Positions 39,147 to 49,286 of a DNA stretch of 64,000 bases are shown in pieces. The stretch is from Helicobacter apodemus (GTDB lineage Bacteria; Campylobacterota; Campylobacteria; Campylobacterales; Helicobacteraceae), in contig NZ_JRPC02000004.1 of assembly GCF_000765745.2 (NCBI RefSeq), forward strand, positions 34,106-98,105, written 5' to 3'. The position numbers and the translations under genes are program-made. The number at the start of each line of letters is the position of its first letter. Positions within the stretch are counted from its first letter, which is position 1. The notes beneath the pieces are model-generated. The model made no database searches, had not been told where the DNA came from, and saw only the letters and a list, made by a program, of their open reading frames with translations.

Positions 39147-40652
39147 ATGAAACCGACAAACTACTTATTAGTAATGGATAATATTTCTAAAGAATTTCCC
39201 GGTGTTAAAGCTCTTGATGGTGTCAATCTTAAAGTAAGATCTCACAGCGTGCATACTCTTATGGGGGAAAATGGGGCTGGCAAATCCACTTTAATGAAAT
39301 GCCTATTTGGTATCTATAAAAAAGATAAGGGAAAAATTTATCTTGATGGCAAAGAGATTAACTTTAAATCCGCAAAAGAAGCTCTTAATAATGGCGTTTC
39401 AATGGTTCACCAAGAATTAAACCAAGTAACACAAAGAAATGTGCTAGATAATATTTGGCTAGGAAGATTCCCAATGAAAGGCCCTTTTGTCAATGAGAAA
39501 AAAATGTATGCACAAACCATTGAAATTTTTAAAGATCTTGATATTGATATAGATCCTCACTTAAAAATTGCAGATCTTTCTGTCTCACAAAGACAAATGA
39601 TTGAAATAGCAAAGGCTGTTTCCTCTCACGCAAAGATTATAGTTATGGATGAGCCTACCTCATCACTTACCCAAATAGAAGTAAAACATTTATTTAGAAT
39701 TATCAATAAATTAAGAGATAAGGGCTGTGGCATTATTTATATCTCTCATAAAATGGAAGAAATCAAAGAAATTTCCGATGATATTACCATTATGCGAGAT
39801 GGCAAATGGGTATCAAGTCAATCCGTTGCAGAGCTTACAACAGAGCAGATTATTAATATGATGGTTGGTAGAGATCTTACAAATCGTTTTCCACCAAAAG
39901 ACAATAAAGTCAAAGAAATCATACTTAAAGTTGAAAATCTCTCAGCCCTTCATCAACCCTCCTTAAAAGAAGCAAGCTTTGAGTTACATAAAGGAGAGAT
40001 TTTAGGAGTAGCAGGACTTGTTGGCTCTAAAAGAACGGATATTGTAGAAACCTTATTTGGTATTAGAGAAAAGGCAACAGGCACTATTACCTTAAATGGA
40101 AAGCTTGTAAAAAATAAAACACCTAGTGAGGCTATCAAAAATGGCTTTGCGCTTGTTACAGAAGAGCGTAGAGTTACAGGCATATTTAGTATGCTAGATA
40201 TTAAAGTTAATTCTATTATATCCAATATAAATTCTTACAAGAGCAGATTTTTAGGATTTTTAAACAATAAGCAAATGGCAAATGATACCAAATGGGTAAT
40301 AGAGAGCATGAGAGTAAAAACTCCTAACCAAAGGACACAAATAGGAACTCTATCAGGAGGAAACCAACAAAAAGTGATTTTAGGTAGATGGCTTTTGACT
40401 AATCCAGAGATATTAATGCTTGATGAGCCAACAAGAGGCATTGATGTTGGGGCTAAATATGAAATTTATCAGCTTATGATAGAGCTTACTAAAAAAGATA
40501 AGAGTATTATTATGATCTCTTCAGAAATGCCTGAACTGCTCGGTGTTACTGATAGGATACTTGTTATGAGTAATGGTAGGGTTGCTGGTATCGTCAATAC
40601 TAAGCAAACCTCACAAGAAGAAATACTCTCTCTTGCCGCAAAACATCTCTAA
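39147..40652 (+). CDS. mglA: Galactose/methyl-galactoside ABC transporter ATPase MglA
   Basis: A 501-residue tandem ABC ATPase that powers uptake through MglC. The first domain has a complete Walker A (GENGAGKST), Q-loop, [14 protein letters not shown] signature and Walker B (IIVMDEPTS). The second has the degenerate Walker A (GLVGSKRTD) typical of the MglA/RbsA family and a good signature [16 protein letters not shown] with [12 protein letters not shown]. It lies between mglB and mglC. Confidence 0.94.
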   Translation: MKPTNYLLVMDNISKEFPGVKALDGVNLKVRSHSVHTLMGENGAGKSTLMKCLFGIYKKDKGKIYLDGKEINFKSAKEALNNGVSMVHQELNQVTQRNVLDNIWLGRFPMKGPFVNEKKMYAQTIEIFKDLDIDIDPHLKIADLSVSQRQMIEIAKAVSSHAKIIVMDEPTSSLTQIEVKHLFRIINKLRDKGCGIIYISHKMEEIKEISDDITIMRDGKWVSSQSVAELTTEQIINMMVGRDLTNRFPPKDNKVKEIILKVENLSALHQPSLKEASFELHKGEILGVAGLVGSKRTDIVETLFGIREKATGTITLNGKLVKNKTPSEAIKNGFALVTEERRVTGIFSMLDIKVNSIISNINSYKSRFLGFLNNKQMANDTKWVIESMRVKTPNQRTQIGTLSGGNQQKVILGRWLLTNPEILMLDEPTRGIDVGAKYEIYQLMIELTKKDKSIIMISSEMPELLGVTDRILVMSNGRVAGIVNTKQTSQEEILSLAAKHL

Positions 40653-40679
40653 ATTCAATATAAATAAAGGAAAGCTATT

Positions 40680-41702
40680 ATGAACTTACCAAGGACGAAA
40701 GAAGGAAAAATTGATATTAAAGAAATTTTAATCCAATCTGGATTGTATCTTGTTTTATTGGCTATACTCCTTGCTATCATCATCAAAGAGCCTTCTTTCT
40801 TAAGCATTAGAAATTTTCAAAACATCTTAACGCAATCTTCTGTTAAAGTGATTATAGCCCTTGGAGTTGCTGGGCTTATTGTTACCACAGGAACTGATCT
40901 TTCTGCAGGTAGGCAAGTTGGACTTGCGGCAGTTATCTCTGCGACTTTATTGCAAGCCACAACTAATGTCAATAAAGTATTCCCCGAATTAGGTGAGCTT
41001 CCTATCTTGCTAGTTATCGGTGTTGTTGTTGCTATTGGAGCGATTGTAGGTGCATTTAATGGGGCTGTTGTAGCATTCTTAAAACTTCATCCTTTTATTG
41101 TTACAATGGGTTCTATGACAATTATTTATGGACTAAACTCCCTTTATTATGACTATGTTGGGGCTTCTCCTATTTCAGGATTTGACTTAAGATATACTAA
41201 TTTCGCACAAGGGGCATTTAATATAGGGGGCTTTACTATTTCTTATTTAATCCTTTATGCAGCCATTTGCACGATGATTATGTGGGTTTTATGGAATAAA
41301 ACAAAATTTGGTAAAAACTTATTTGCTGTTGGAGGAAACACTGAAGCTGCAAAAGTCTCTGGAGTAAATGTCGCGCTAACACTCATTATTGTTTATGCCC
41401 TATCAGGTGCATTCTATGCTTTTGGTGGGTTTTTAGAAGCTGGTCGTATTGGCTCTGCGACTAATAATTTAGGTTTTATGTATGAAATGGACGCTATTGC
41501 TGCTTGTGTTATTGGTGGAGTTTCATTCTATGGAGGAGTTGGAAGAATATCAGGAGTTATCATAGGGGTTATTATCCTTACAGTGATTAACTATGGCTTA
41601 ACCTATATTGGTGTAAGCCCATACTGGCAATACATCATCAAAGGTGCTATCATCATCGTAGCCGTTGCCTTTGATTCTATGAAACACTCTAGGAGAAAAT
41701 AA
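40680..41702 (+). CDS. mglC: Galactose/methyl-galactoside ABC permease MglC
   Basis: The protein has 340 residues and about ten membrane segments, the BPD_transp_2 architecture of ribose/galactose permeases. Conserved parts include GVAGLIVTTGTDLSAGRQVGL, the coupling region with FAVGGNTEAAKVSGVNV, and the last segments VIGGVSFYGGVGRISGVIIG. AAGGAAA precedes the ATG 27 bases after mglA. No sugar kinase or regulator gene is adjacent; 41,703-41,817 holds no gene. Confidence 0.93.
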   Translation: MNLPRTKEGKIDIKEILIQSGLYLVLLAILLAIIIKEPSFLSIRNFQNILTQSSVKVIIALGVAGLIVTTGTDLSAGRQVGLAAVISATLLQATTNVNKVFPELGELPILLVIGVVVAIGAIVGAFNGAVVAFLKLHPFIVTMGSMTIIYGLNSLYYDYVGASPISGFDLRYTNFAQGAFNIGGFTISYLILYAAICTMIMWVLWNKTKFGKNLFAVGGNTEAAKVSGVNVALTLIIVYALSGAFYAFGGFLEAGRIGSATNNLGFMYEMDAIAACVIGGVSFYGGVGRISGVIIGVIILTVINYGLTYIGVSPYWQYIIKGAIIIVAVAFDSMKHSRRK

Positions 41703-41817
41703 TATTTTGTTTCTAAAGACATTGTTAGGGTTAATTTGCTTGTTTTACTATCACACAAATGATAGACAAAATGCCCTCGTGCATTCTTTAAAAGATTCTT
41801 AATTTAGCAAGATAATA

Positions 41818-42869
41818 ATGCAAAGACTTTATACTTTCTTTGTTAATTCTTTAGTCAAACTCTATTTACAAAAATTCCCTATTACCAAGTTACCCAAACC
41901 CACCAAACTTGAAAATATAGAAAATATTATTCTTTTTTCCAATACTGCTTTAGGGGATACCTTGATGAGCACCCCTGCTATTATACAAACAAGAAAAGCA
42001 TTCCCCCAAGCTAAAATCACCCTCTTTATCGCTAAAAAAATCTACCCTCTCTTTAGGGATTATGAGTATGTAGATAATTTTTTAATTTACAACAAAGGCT
42101 ATAAAGGCTTTATTGGTAATATCCTTAAAATGCGCTCTTTAAAACCCGATTTGATTTTAATGTTTCATAGTAATGGACCACAGGATATACCAACAGCCCT
42201 TTTAAGCGGAGCAAAATATATTCTAAAAACTTCAAGAAATAATGCAATGGAGAATCTACTCTCTACTAAATTAACCCACTCTCCTGTGCATTTCATTATA
42301 AAGAGATTAGAAACCCTCTCCTTTGTTAGCTTAGAGAAATACGATAATATCCAAATGAAACTCCCTTGCAAATACCATAACTTTGTAGCCAAAAAAATAG
42401 GGGGGGGGGGAGGCAGAGAATAGGATTCCAAATGCGAACAAGCAAAGTTACTAGAGAATGGGGGATAGAAAATTTTGCCAACCTTGCAATTATGCTACTA
42501 GACTTTCAAGAAGATTTAGAGATATTCCTAAGTGGCACACAAACAGAAAAGAAATATTGCCAAAAAATCTATACCTCCCTTCCCCCAAACTACCATTTAA
42601 GAATCCATAATGTTTGCGGATTATACCCGCTTGATGAGCTACCCTATTTCCTTAAAAGCCTTGATTGCTTCATCACAGGAGATACAGGACCTATGCACCT
42701 ATGTGGAGCATTGGAGATTCCAAGCATTGCTTTATTCTTAGGAGGAGCGCAACCAAAACTTAGTGGAATCCTACAAGATAGAGCAATCCATAAGGAGATT
42801 GAGCAACAATCCCCAATCACTCCCCACCAAGTCTTTGAGGCTTGGAAGAGTCTAAACCATAGCTCTTAA
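41818..42869 (+). pseudogene. Glycosyltransferase family 9 (heptosyltransferase-like), phase-off
   Basis: Two adjoining frames together form one GT9 protein of about 350 residues. The first (41,818-42,423) has the N-terminal Rossmann-like part (IILFSNTALGDTLMSTPAIIQ, as in ADP-heptose:LPS heptosyltransferases). The second has the C-terminal donor site (GDTGPMHLCGALEIPSIALF). They are separated by a G11 tract at 42,400-42,410. With 11 G the first frame ends at TAG soon after. With 12 or 9 G it would read straight on through RQRIGFQMRTSKVTREW. I therefore read it as an intact but phase-varied-off gene for an LOS/O-antigen sugar transferase, convergent with the main island operon. Confidence 0.85.
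42400..42410 (+). repeat. Phase-variation tract G11 in the GT9 gene
   Basis: Eleven G in the coding strand. A change to 12 or 9 restores one frame across the whole GT9 gene; the present length is out of frame. Confidence 0.9.
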
Positions 42870-42870
42870 A

Positions 42871-43761
42871 TCATTCATCTGGAGCAAAAAACTTGGATAT
42901 TTCTTCTCTATCCATTCTTAGCTTACGCTTATAGGCGTCATAATCTTTAATACTATGCCCAATATCAAGCACACGATAGCCAAGTTTAAACATCTCATAA
43001 CCCAAAACTTTACCCGCAGGTCCTAATGCAAAAACAAGCACCCAATCTTTAGGGAATTTAAGAATCTCTTCTTTAAGCACCCCAATGCTCTCATAAGCGT
43101 GTTTTGTCGCACCATAAATAGTAGCAATCTCTTGAGCTTCTTCAAAAAGATTGTATTGCACATTTGCCAAAACCTTATCACCGCACACCAAAAGAATTTT
43201 CTTATCAGCAAAAAGCTTTTTTAACCCTGCATAATGCGCTTTGAAATCATAATCTTTATATCCTGCATAGATTTGACTTAGCTCTGTTGCGCCATATTCT
43301 TTATTAGGAATAAGGTATTTTTTAATAATAGGGTAATTTTTCATTACCCAAGTATATTTAAACCACGGGCTACGAGCATTATCTGGGGGCATACGAAAAT
43401 AATTATAACCCAAACCTATTAGAAGATTCTCATCCTCTGAAGTAATGATTGTTTCTAACGCCCTAGCAAGATTGGCATCGTATTTTTGGAATCCTATGCT
43501 TCCCCCATTCATTAAAATATATTCCCCATCACCAAATCGAATAAAACTTTTTTGCGTTTCTAGCAAAATTTGCAAAGTCTCAAAACTTGTTTTAACAATT
43601 GGAGGCTGAATTTTATCAAAATCGTTTTTAATCTCATTGGGTAATAAATCCGCAAAATTACTCAAATTAGGAAAACTTTGAATCTTGCTATCGATTTCTT
43701 TTAAATTATACCTTGCAAGATATCTTATATTGTTAATAAAAATTTTTAAGGAGTATCTCAT
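42871..43761 (-). CDS. GT-D fold glycosyltransferase (DUF1792-like)
   Basis: The 296-residue protein has the diagnostic FIRFGDGEYILMNGG near residue 92, the acidic site of GT-D enzymes such as streptococcal SP_1767. Near the end is VFALGPAGKVLGYEMFKLGY followed by RVLDIGHSIKDYD, also typical. These enzymes add sugars to surface glycans or adhesins; donor and acceptor are unknown here. Its ATG directly follows the stop of the decayed fucosyltransferase gene, so it is the last gene of the minus-strand island operon. Confidence 0.85.
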   Translation of the reverse strand: MRYSLKIFINNIRYLARYNLKEIDSKIQSFPNLSNFADLLPNEIKNDFDKIQPPIVKTSFETLQILLETQKSFIRFGDGEYILMNGGSIGFQKYDANLARALETIITSEDENLLIGLGYNYFRMPPDNARSPWFKYTWVMKNYPIIKKYLIPNKEYGATELSQIYAGYKDYDFKAHYAGLKKLFADKKILLVCGDKVLANVQYNLFEEAQEIATIYGATKHAYESIGVLKEEILKFPKDWVLVFALGPAGKVLGYEMFKLGYRVLDIGHSIKDYDAYKRKLRMDREEISKFFAPDE

Positions 43762-44410
43762 CTACTTACCCCCTCCTACTTCTATCTTAACCAAATCCTT
43801 ACAAATAATCGCATCACTACCGAGCAACCAAGTGGTTGGAGCGGATGATTTATGCGGATTCTCTACCTTGCTTGCAATAATAGTCACAGCCTTTTTATAA
43901 TACTCTAAATCTATCTCCCAAGTGTGTGCGAGATAATCTCCTCTCCTAATATGGATAAAAACGCTCAGAGGATAAAATCTGTTGAAGTTTGTGCTTATTT
44001 ATTTCACTTTTAATGGGGGGGGGGGGCATATCTTGTTTGATTTGTGAAGAAATATTTTGAAAATAAAGGGGATTTTGAAATTGGCTTTAAATATTCTTCC
44101 CTATATTCAAAAGCAGAGCTACAAGTGCTTCTAGGAAAACTAAGTCGCTTTAAAATGCTCCTTATTATCTTAGGTTTTTTCTCAAAATAACTTATTTTTT
44201 CTTTCACATCATCTATCTGCTCTTATGTGGCATAGGGTAAGCTAATATAAAAATATCTAAACTAAAGAGCATAGAACGCTCTTATGTCTCATACCAAGAT
44301 TTATCTAGTAAAATTGGTATTTGCAAATGATATTCTAAGCTATTAGCAAAAGCATATTGAAACATCTGATTCCCTAAGCCACAGGTGATCTGCACAATTT
44401 TATACTGCAT
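43762..44410 (-). pseudogene. Decayed alpha-1,2-fucosyltransferase (GT11, FutC-like)
   Basis: The pieces match H. pylori FutC in order. The N-terminus is MQYKIVQITCGLGNQMFQYA, then LQIPILLDKSWYET and an in-frame stop. The middle part (FEYREEYLKPISKSPLF) lies in another frame. After a C12 tract comes FIHIRRGDYLAHTWEID, the GT11 active-site motif, with a C-terminal APTTWLLGSDAIICKDLVKIE. At least three lesions (a stop and two or more frameshifts) are present. About 80 residues between the HIRRGD region and the C-terminus are missing, so slippage of the tract alone could not restore it. FutC enzymes complete H/Lewis-type host mimics; this copy is dead. Confidence 0.8.
44015..44026 (-). repeat. 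C12 tract in the fucosyltransferase pseudogene
   Basis: Twelve C in the coding sense, at the same place where H. pylori futC carries its poly-C slippage site (before a PPPP stretch). Confidence 0.85.
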
Positions 44411-44420
44411 TTACACTCCC

Positions 44421-45886
44421 TTATTTACGATGGACTATGCCATTATTTCTACCACTTCCATCCTCTTCCATTCTATTATTCGCCCATTCGATGCAACTTT
44501 GACAAATCTTAAACTTCTCATATTTCTGCTCTAAAGATTCTTTATGCACATCCCCAACACTCACTTCATTTCTACTGTAAGTGCCTTGCATAGCACAACA
44601 AATAAAAACCTTGCCATTAGGTGCAATATACATTCCATTAAAAAAATGGCCAATGGCACACATATCTATTCTCTGGTATTTTTTCTTTATGGAATCCTCT
44701 CTCATCTAAAAAAATTTCATTAGAAAAATTGACATAATTAATAAAAGGCAAACAATCCTCCCACTTTTGCATAAAAAGCTCCATTTCCTCTTTCATACCT
44801 TCTACAAGCACACAATTAAGGTTAATTTCAACCCTGCTTCGCACTTCTAAAGCGTATTTTATAAATGCCCTTATATGTTCGTCTACTTTCTTCAAAGATG
44901 CTCCCTTATTGCCTTACAAGTTTCCTCTACTGCCCCATCAACACTAAATCTTATAAAGGAAATTCCGCTATCTATTAGCTTTTTACTCCTATCTTTAGTT
45001 AGCAAAGTAGCATTACTTGTAAAGCCAACCCTAGCTACCCCCTTATCTCTAGCAAACTTAATAAATTCATAAATCCTATCATCTAATAGCACCTCTCCTG
45101 GTCCGGTAAAATCAACTGCACAACCATTTTTAGCAGCATAAATAATGGCTTCTTTGACAATTTTAGAATCTAGATTCTTAGGTGTTTTAAAAAAATCGGT
45201 GCTTTGGGTAGGTTTATGGATTGGAGAGTGATAATGGCACATAATGCACGATAAATTGCAAGTATTATTAAGTGAAATCCCAATAGTCTGCGGGGCTTTA
45301 TAAAAATATTTTAGTTTCTTTGTTAAGTCCATAAGGAGCGTATCTTTATCTATGTTATAAGGCTTAAAAGAATAGGAGAGATTAAAGAGCTTTCGGCTTT
45401 CTTTAAAAAGCACTTTTTATATACCTTAGCAGGAATCCCTGAAAAATCTCGCAAAAGAGGGTGAATCTTATTCCTTAACCCAACATCTAGTTGATTATTT
45501 CTATAAAGGCATTCGATAAAGTAATTATCCAAAGTTAAATCTTTTTTCAAAGAAAAAAACGCAAAACCATCAACTTCTACATACTCATTGGGTTTAGGAT
45601 AATAATATAAATTATCCTCGCTATGTAGGGAATCATAGAAAAATTTTTCACAGACTTTACGCCCTTCTTTTTCTATTAACGGATAGTTAAAGGCTATCAA
45701 TTGCCCCCCCCCCCCCGCAAGTAGTTTCTAGGATTCTTTTAATTCCATTATCGCATTTTGGAAATCCCCAAAAAACTCAACTACGCTAAATTCTTGTAAG
45801 TTTAAAGGATATTTTTCTAAATTTAGAGTGTCAATAACACTTTCAACACCAGTTTTATTTTTAAAATTTACGATTATTGTTTTCAT
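44421..45886 (-). pseudogene. Disrupted radical SAM/SPASM-domain protein
   Basis: One gene seems to run from MKTIIVNFKNKTGVE (ATG at 45,886) to a stop at 44,421 but is broken into frames. The radical SAM core is visible: ISLNNTCNLSCIMCHYHSP carries the CxxxCxxC cluster motif, followed by TGPGEVLLDD and FTSNATLLT. A C-terminal SPASM domain has YIAPNGKVFICCAMQG and KICQSCIEW. Four breaks are seen: a G13 tract (45,704-45,716), an A run near 45,412, a GGG near 44,900 and a T7 near 44,648. Each is a one-base change in a homopolymer. The N-terminal 52-codon frame ends at 45,728 just before the tract. Function is unknown; position suggests sugar or glycan modification. Confidence 0.7.
45704..45716 (-). 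repeat. G13 tract in the radical SAM gene
   Basis: Thirteen G in the coding sense. Twelve would join the upstream ILETTCGGGG frame to LIAFNYPLIEKEG; at 13 the frame runs into a stop. Confidence 0.85.
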
Positions 45887-45936
45887 ATTTCTCCCTTTTA
45901 AAATCGCACATTATACCACATTCACATTCCCCCTAA

Positions 45937-47028
45937 TTATCCCCTAAAGCCATTAATAGCCTCTACCACCACCTTAACTTCCTCATCATTCATCACAGGA
46001 CTTATGGGGAGTGATAAGACTTCATTATGAATTTGCTCTGTGAGTGGAAAACTTAAATGGTTATACTGCTTATAGGCTTGTTGCTTATGCGGAGGGATAG
46101 GATAATGGATAAGGGTTTCTATACCTCTGCCCCTTAAATACTCTTGCAATCTATCCCTGCTCCCACACCGCACCACAAACAAATGCCACACATGCCCTTC
46201 CTCATCCTCACATTGGGGCAATATAATATCGCAATGATTAATATTTTGCCGATAATACTTTGCAATCTCTCTGCGTCTGTTATTATCTGCATCAAGCCTT
46301 TTAAGTTTGATATTTAAAAAAGCAGCTTGCAACTCATCAAGCCTTGAATTTAGCCCAGCATAGAGATTTTCATATTTAATATGTGAGCCATAATTCCCTA
46401 AGGCTTTTATTTTCTCTGCAATATCTAAAATGTTGGTGCAAACTGCTCCCCCATCACCCAATGCTCCAAGATTCTTACCCGGATAAAAGGAAAATCCACT
46501 TATATCCCCTAATGTCCCCACCCTTTTGCCTTGGTACATCGCCCCGTGGGCTTGTGCGCAATCTTCAATAATTTTTAAATGATATTTTTTAGCAATCTTC
46601 CACACCCTCTCCATAGTGACAACTTGCCCATAGAGATGCACGACCATAATCGCCTTTGTGTGTGAAGTAATTGCTGATTCTATCCTCTCTACATCAATAT
46701 TATAAGTTTGCAAGTTAGGTTCTACCAACACAGGCGTGCAACCATTATCCGTAATTGCTAAAATAGAAGCAATATAAGTATTAGCAGGGACAATAATCTC
46801 ATCCCCCACCCCAAACCCAAACGCCTTAATAGCAAGATTTAATGCATCTAATCCATTAGCACAACCTATAGCATATTTACTCCCACAATAATCCGCAAAC
46901 TCTTTTTCAAAAGCATTATGTTGTTTGCCCTTTATATACCAACCACTTGATAATACCTCTTTAAAAGCTTTTTGAAACTCTGCTTCAAAGCGATGATTAA
47001 TCTTTTTTAAATCTAAAAAGGGTATCAC
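45937..47028 (-). CDS. DegT/DnrJ/EryC1/StrS aminotransferase, FdtB/QdtB-like
   Basis: A PLP-dependent sugar aminotransferase of 363 residues. The internal-aldimine lysine is Lys185 in [17 protein letters not shown]. Other family elements are [25 protein letters not shown] and the Arg/Asn region [13 protein letters not shown]. With RmlA/B and the FdtA-type ketoisomerases in the same operon it most likely makes dTDP-3-amino-3,6-dideoxyhexose (Fuc3N or Qui3N). The start is GTG (47,028), overlapping by four bases (GTGA) the stop of the upstream GT11 gene in its alternative tract length. Confidence 0.85.
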   Translation of the reverse strand: MIPFLDLKKINHRFEAEFQKAFKEVLSSGWYIKGKQHNAFEKEFADYCGSKYAIGCANGLDALNLAIKAFGFGVGDEIIVPANTYIASILAITDNGCTPVLVEPNLQTYNIDVERIESAITSHTKAIMVVHLYGQVVTMERVWKIAKKYHLKIIEDCAQAHGAMYQGKRVGTLGDISGFSFYPGKNLGALGDGGAVCTNILDIAEKIKALGNYGSHIKYENLYAGLNSRLDELQAAFLNIKLKRLDADNNRRREIAKYYRQNINHCDIILPQCEDEEGHVWHLFVVRCGSRDRLQEYLRGRGIETLIHYPIPPHKQQAYKQYNHLSFPLTEQIHNEVLSLPISPVMNDEEVKVVVEAINGFRG

Positions 47029-47059
47029 TTAAGCACTCCTTTGGCTAACAATTTGCTTC

Positions 47060-48010
47060 TTAAGCGATAATAAAGCCATAATCGGAATTTGTTTTTGGCA
47101 GATAGTGTGGGGGGGGGGAATAAGAAATTGTAGAATTTAATTCTAAAGGTTGTAATTGCATTGCTTCCCCCCAATTCACAAACATCACATTTGGTTCTTG
47201 TTTAAATAACCAATCTCTAATTTTAGGGCAAATCAAAAGTGGATTATGCGGTGAGAGGAGTTTAGCATACATAGCCAAAGACCCCTGAGAGCCAATAAGA
47301 TTCTTACAAAGACTAAGGAGATATAAATCCAAATAGCCCTCACTTGGTGTATTAACATCACAGATTCTATACTTCCTATCTTTTAAAATAGGGGGGAAAT
47401 GTTGCTTTACCCATTTTACATCATCACTAAAGATATAAAAGACACTTTCTGGTTGGATACTTTCTATAAGAGAAATTGCCTTTGTAAAATACTCTAAAGC
47501 AGTAGGCTCACCATAAACAGGATGAAATCCCGATAAATCTCCCCTACGCACATGCACACCACAAGCCATAGAGGAACATATCTCCTCTTTCACTTTAGCA
47601 AAGGCAGTGTCTCTTTGCTCACTCTCTTTGGGAATAAAATGTTGCCTAAAAAGCTCTTTAAAATACCCATCAAAATGCCGTCCCAAATATCCCCCCACAT
47701 ACAAAGGCGGGGAGAAAGTAATAATATTATCATTATTAGCAAAATAAAATCGCTTATAATGCTTTGCTTCCGTTTTTTCTGCTATTTTTATAGGGAGTGT
47801 AGGGAAAGCCTTAGGTATATCAAAACTCACATTATAGACTTTATCATAGCCATTGCTAGGATTATAAGCCCCTATTCCTTGCTCTTCAAACCAACTTAAA
47901 TCATATTGCACTTCATAACCCTTAGCTTCAAATGCACTCCCAAGTGCAACAAAACTTATTTGACTACATATCCCCCCATCCACACGAATAATCACAAGAT
48001 TATCTCTCAC
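47060..48010 (-). CDS. Glycosyltransferase family 11 (alpha-1,2-fucosyltransferase family)
   Basis: The 316-residue protein has the GT11 active-site motif CGVHVRRGDLSGFHP near residue 175 and an N-terminal VDGGICSQISFVALG. Near the C-terminus is IGSQGSLAMYAKLLSP, the donor region that usually reads NSTFSWW. It likely adds a deoxyhexose, possibly fucose, to the glycan; donor specificity is inferred from family only. A C10 tract near codon 295 sets the C-terminus: at 10 it ends ...PHYLPKTNSDYGFIIA, while at 11 it would end [21 protein letters not shown] and overlap the next gene's GTG. Confidence 0.82.
   Translation of the reverse strand: MRDNLVIIRVDGGICSQISFVALGSAFEAKGYEVQYDLSWFEEQGIGAYNPSNGYDKVYNVSFDIPKAFPTLPIKIAEKTEAKHYKRFYFANNDNIITFSPPLYVGGYLGRHFDGYFKELFRQHFIPKESEQRDTAFAKVKEEICSSMACGVHVRRGDLSGFHPVYGEPTALEYFTKAISLIESIQPESVFYIFSDDVKWVKQHFPPILKDRKYRICDVNTPSEGYLDLYLLSLCKNLIGSQGSLAMYAKLLSPHNPLLICPKIRDWLFKQEPNVMFVNWGEAMQLQPLELNSTISYSPPPHYLPKTNSDYGFIIA
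47109..47118 (-). repeat. C10 tract near the end of the GT11 gene
   Basis: Ten C in the coding sense. Changes to 11 or 8 exchange the C-terminal tail for one whose stop codon overlaps the next start by four bases. Confidence 0.85.
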
Positions 48011-48012
48011 TC

Positions 48013-49086
48013 CTACCCCCTAAATACCCACAATACTACATTAAGGGCTAAAGATATTCCTAAAGCCACACAAGCAAAATTTAAAGATTTTTTATATTTT
48101 TGGTATTTATCAAAAACTTTGTCCGTCCCCATATATTGCATAAGGGCTAAATAATCCTTAAAAGTAAAATTATAACGCTCTTTTAAAACCCTAAAGCCCG
48201 CAGTATTCAAAAAACGCATAATTTGATGATACCCCCAAACTTTCCTTACATAATGCGGGGATTGCAATGCCATAAACCCTAAGAAAAATTCCAAAGTATC
48301 CTCATAAGGCTCTAATCCTAACTTTCCAATCTCCTCCTTAAAGACTTCTTTAAGTAACCCTATATCCTTAAAGGCTAAAAAAGTATCCATTAATAAGCCT
48401 ATCTCTAAATCAACTCTTCTTAAGGTTATATCATCTTTAACGCTAATATTTTTCTCTTTAGCTTTAGGACTCATTCTCCGATATTGCACCAAAAACTCTT
48501 TTACAAACCCTACTTCACCTTGCAAAAGCAGTAAAATATGCATTTGGCAATCCTGTTGATTACACATTGCCTCATTAAGAGGATAAAGAGGAATAAATGC
48601 TTCTCTTTTAATACACATTCCCGGAGATGTTAAACAATTATCCTCCATAAAAAGATAATGTAAAAGCCCATATCGTGAATCTTCTCTAGGGAGAATAGTT
48701 TTATCTTTGAAATGGTTGTTTTCATCAATAACTTGTAATTTGGTATAAAGTGCAAGAACATTTTGTAAGCACATTTGGCGATACATAACCTCTAAGGCAT
48801 TGGGATATAATTTATCATCACTAGCACAAAAGAGCAAAACTTCCCCATTTGAATGTTTAAAAGCAGTATTTAAACTCGCATTAATACCTTGATTAAATGT
48901 ATGCACAATGAGTTTAATGCGGGAATCTTTAAATTTCTTTATCTCCTCTACATTCCTATCTGTAGAGCAGTCATCCACAATAATAAGCTCAAAATCTCTA
49001 AAGGTCTGATTTAACACAGATTCTATAAAATCCCCAACAAACTTCTCGTGATTAAAAGATGGGGATAAGATAGAGATTTTAGGCAT
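48013..49086 (-). CDS. Glycosyltransferase family 2
   Basis: A 357-residue protein with a GT-A fold. The N-terminal PKISILSPSFNHEKFVGDFI is followed by ELIIVDDCSTD (nucleotide-sugar site) and a DxD-like CASDDKLYP. A C-terminal hydrophobic stretch (FACVALGISLALNVVLWVF) suggests membrane attachment. I chose ATG at 49,086; GTG and TTG codons lie one and two codons upstream. It ends three bases before the GT11 gene. Confidence 0.85.
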   Translation of the reverse strand: MPKISILSPSFNHEKFVGDFIESVLNQTFRDFELIIVDDCSTDRNVEEIKKFKDSRIKLIVHTFNQGINASLNTAFKHSNGEVLLFCASDDKLYPNALEVMYRQMCLQNVLALYTKLQVIDENNHFKDKTILPREDSRYGLLHYLFMEDNCLTSPGMCIKREAFIPLYPLNEAMCNQQDCQMHILLLLQGEVGFVKEFLVQYRRMSPKAKEKNISVKDDITLRRVDLEIGLLMDTFLAFKDIGLLKEVFKEEIGKLGLEPYEDTLEFFLGFMALQSPHYVRKVWGYHQIMRFLNTAGFRVLKERYNFTFKDYLALMQYMGTDKVFDKYQKYKKSLNFACVALGISLALNVVLWVFRG

Positions 49087-49286
49087 CAACACTCTTGTTT
49101 ATATTGGAGCAATCTATCCTGCTTAATACAATCAATGATCCCACAATCTTAAACCTTTAATAAGCTTTCTAAGTCCATTGAAGCAGCATTGTAATGCTTT
49201 GTATATCTCATTTTGCTTCAAAAGCTCCTTAAAATCAATAGTCATTTAGGGAAGCTCTATCCACTAAATGATTTATGAAGTGTATT
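49087..49286. other. Intergenic spacer in the glycan island
   Basis: This 200-base spacer has no clear gene. A 37-codon minus-strand frame (49,132-49,245, MTIDFKELLKQNEIYKALQC...) has no ribosome-binding site and no family resemblance that I can see. It may be a fragment of a lost gene. Confidence 0.25.

Noticed and set aside
44041..44193. Plus-strand open stretch beginning VKKYFENKGDFEIGF
   Set aside because: It is the mirror of the decayed FutC-like gene on the minus strand, which matches a known family in the right order.
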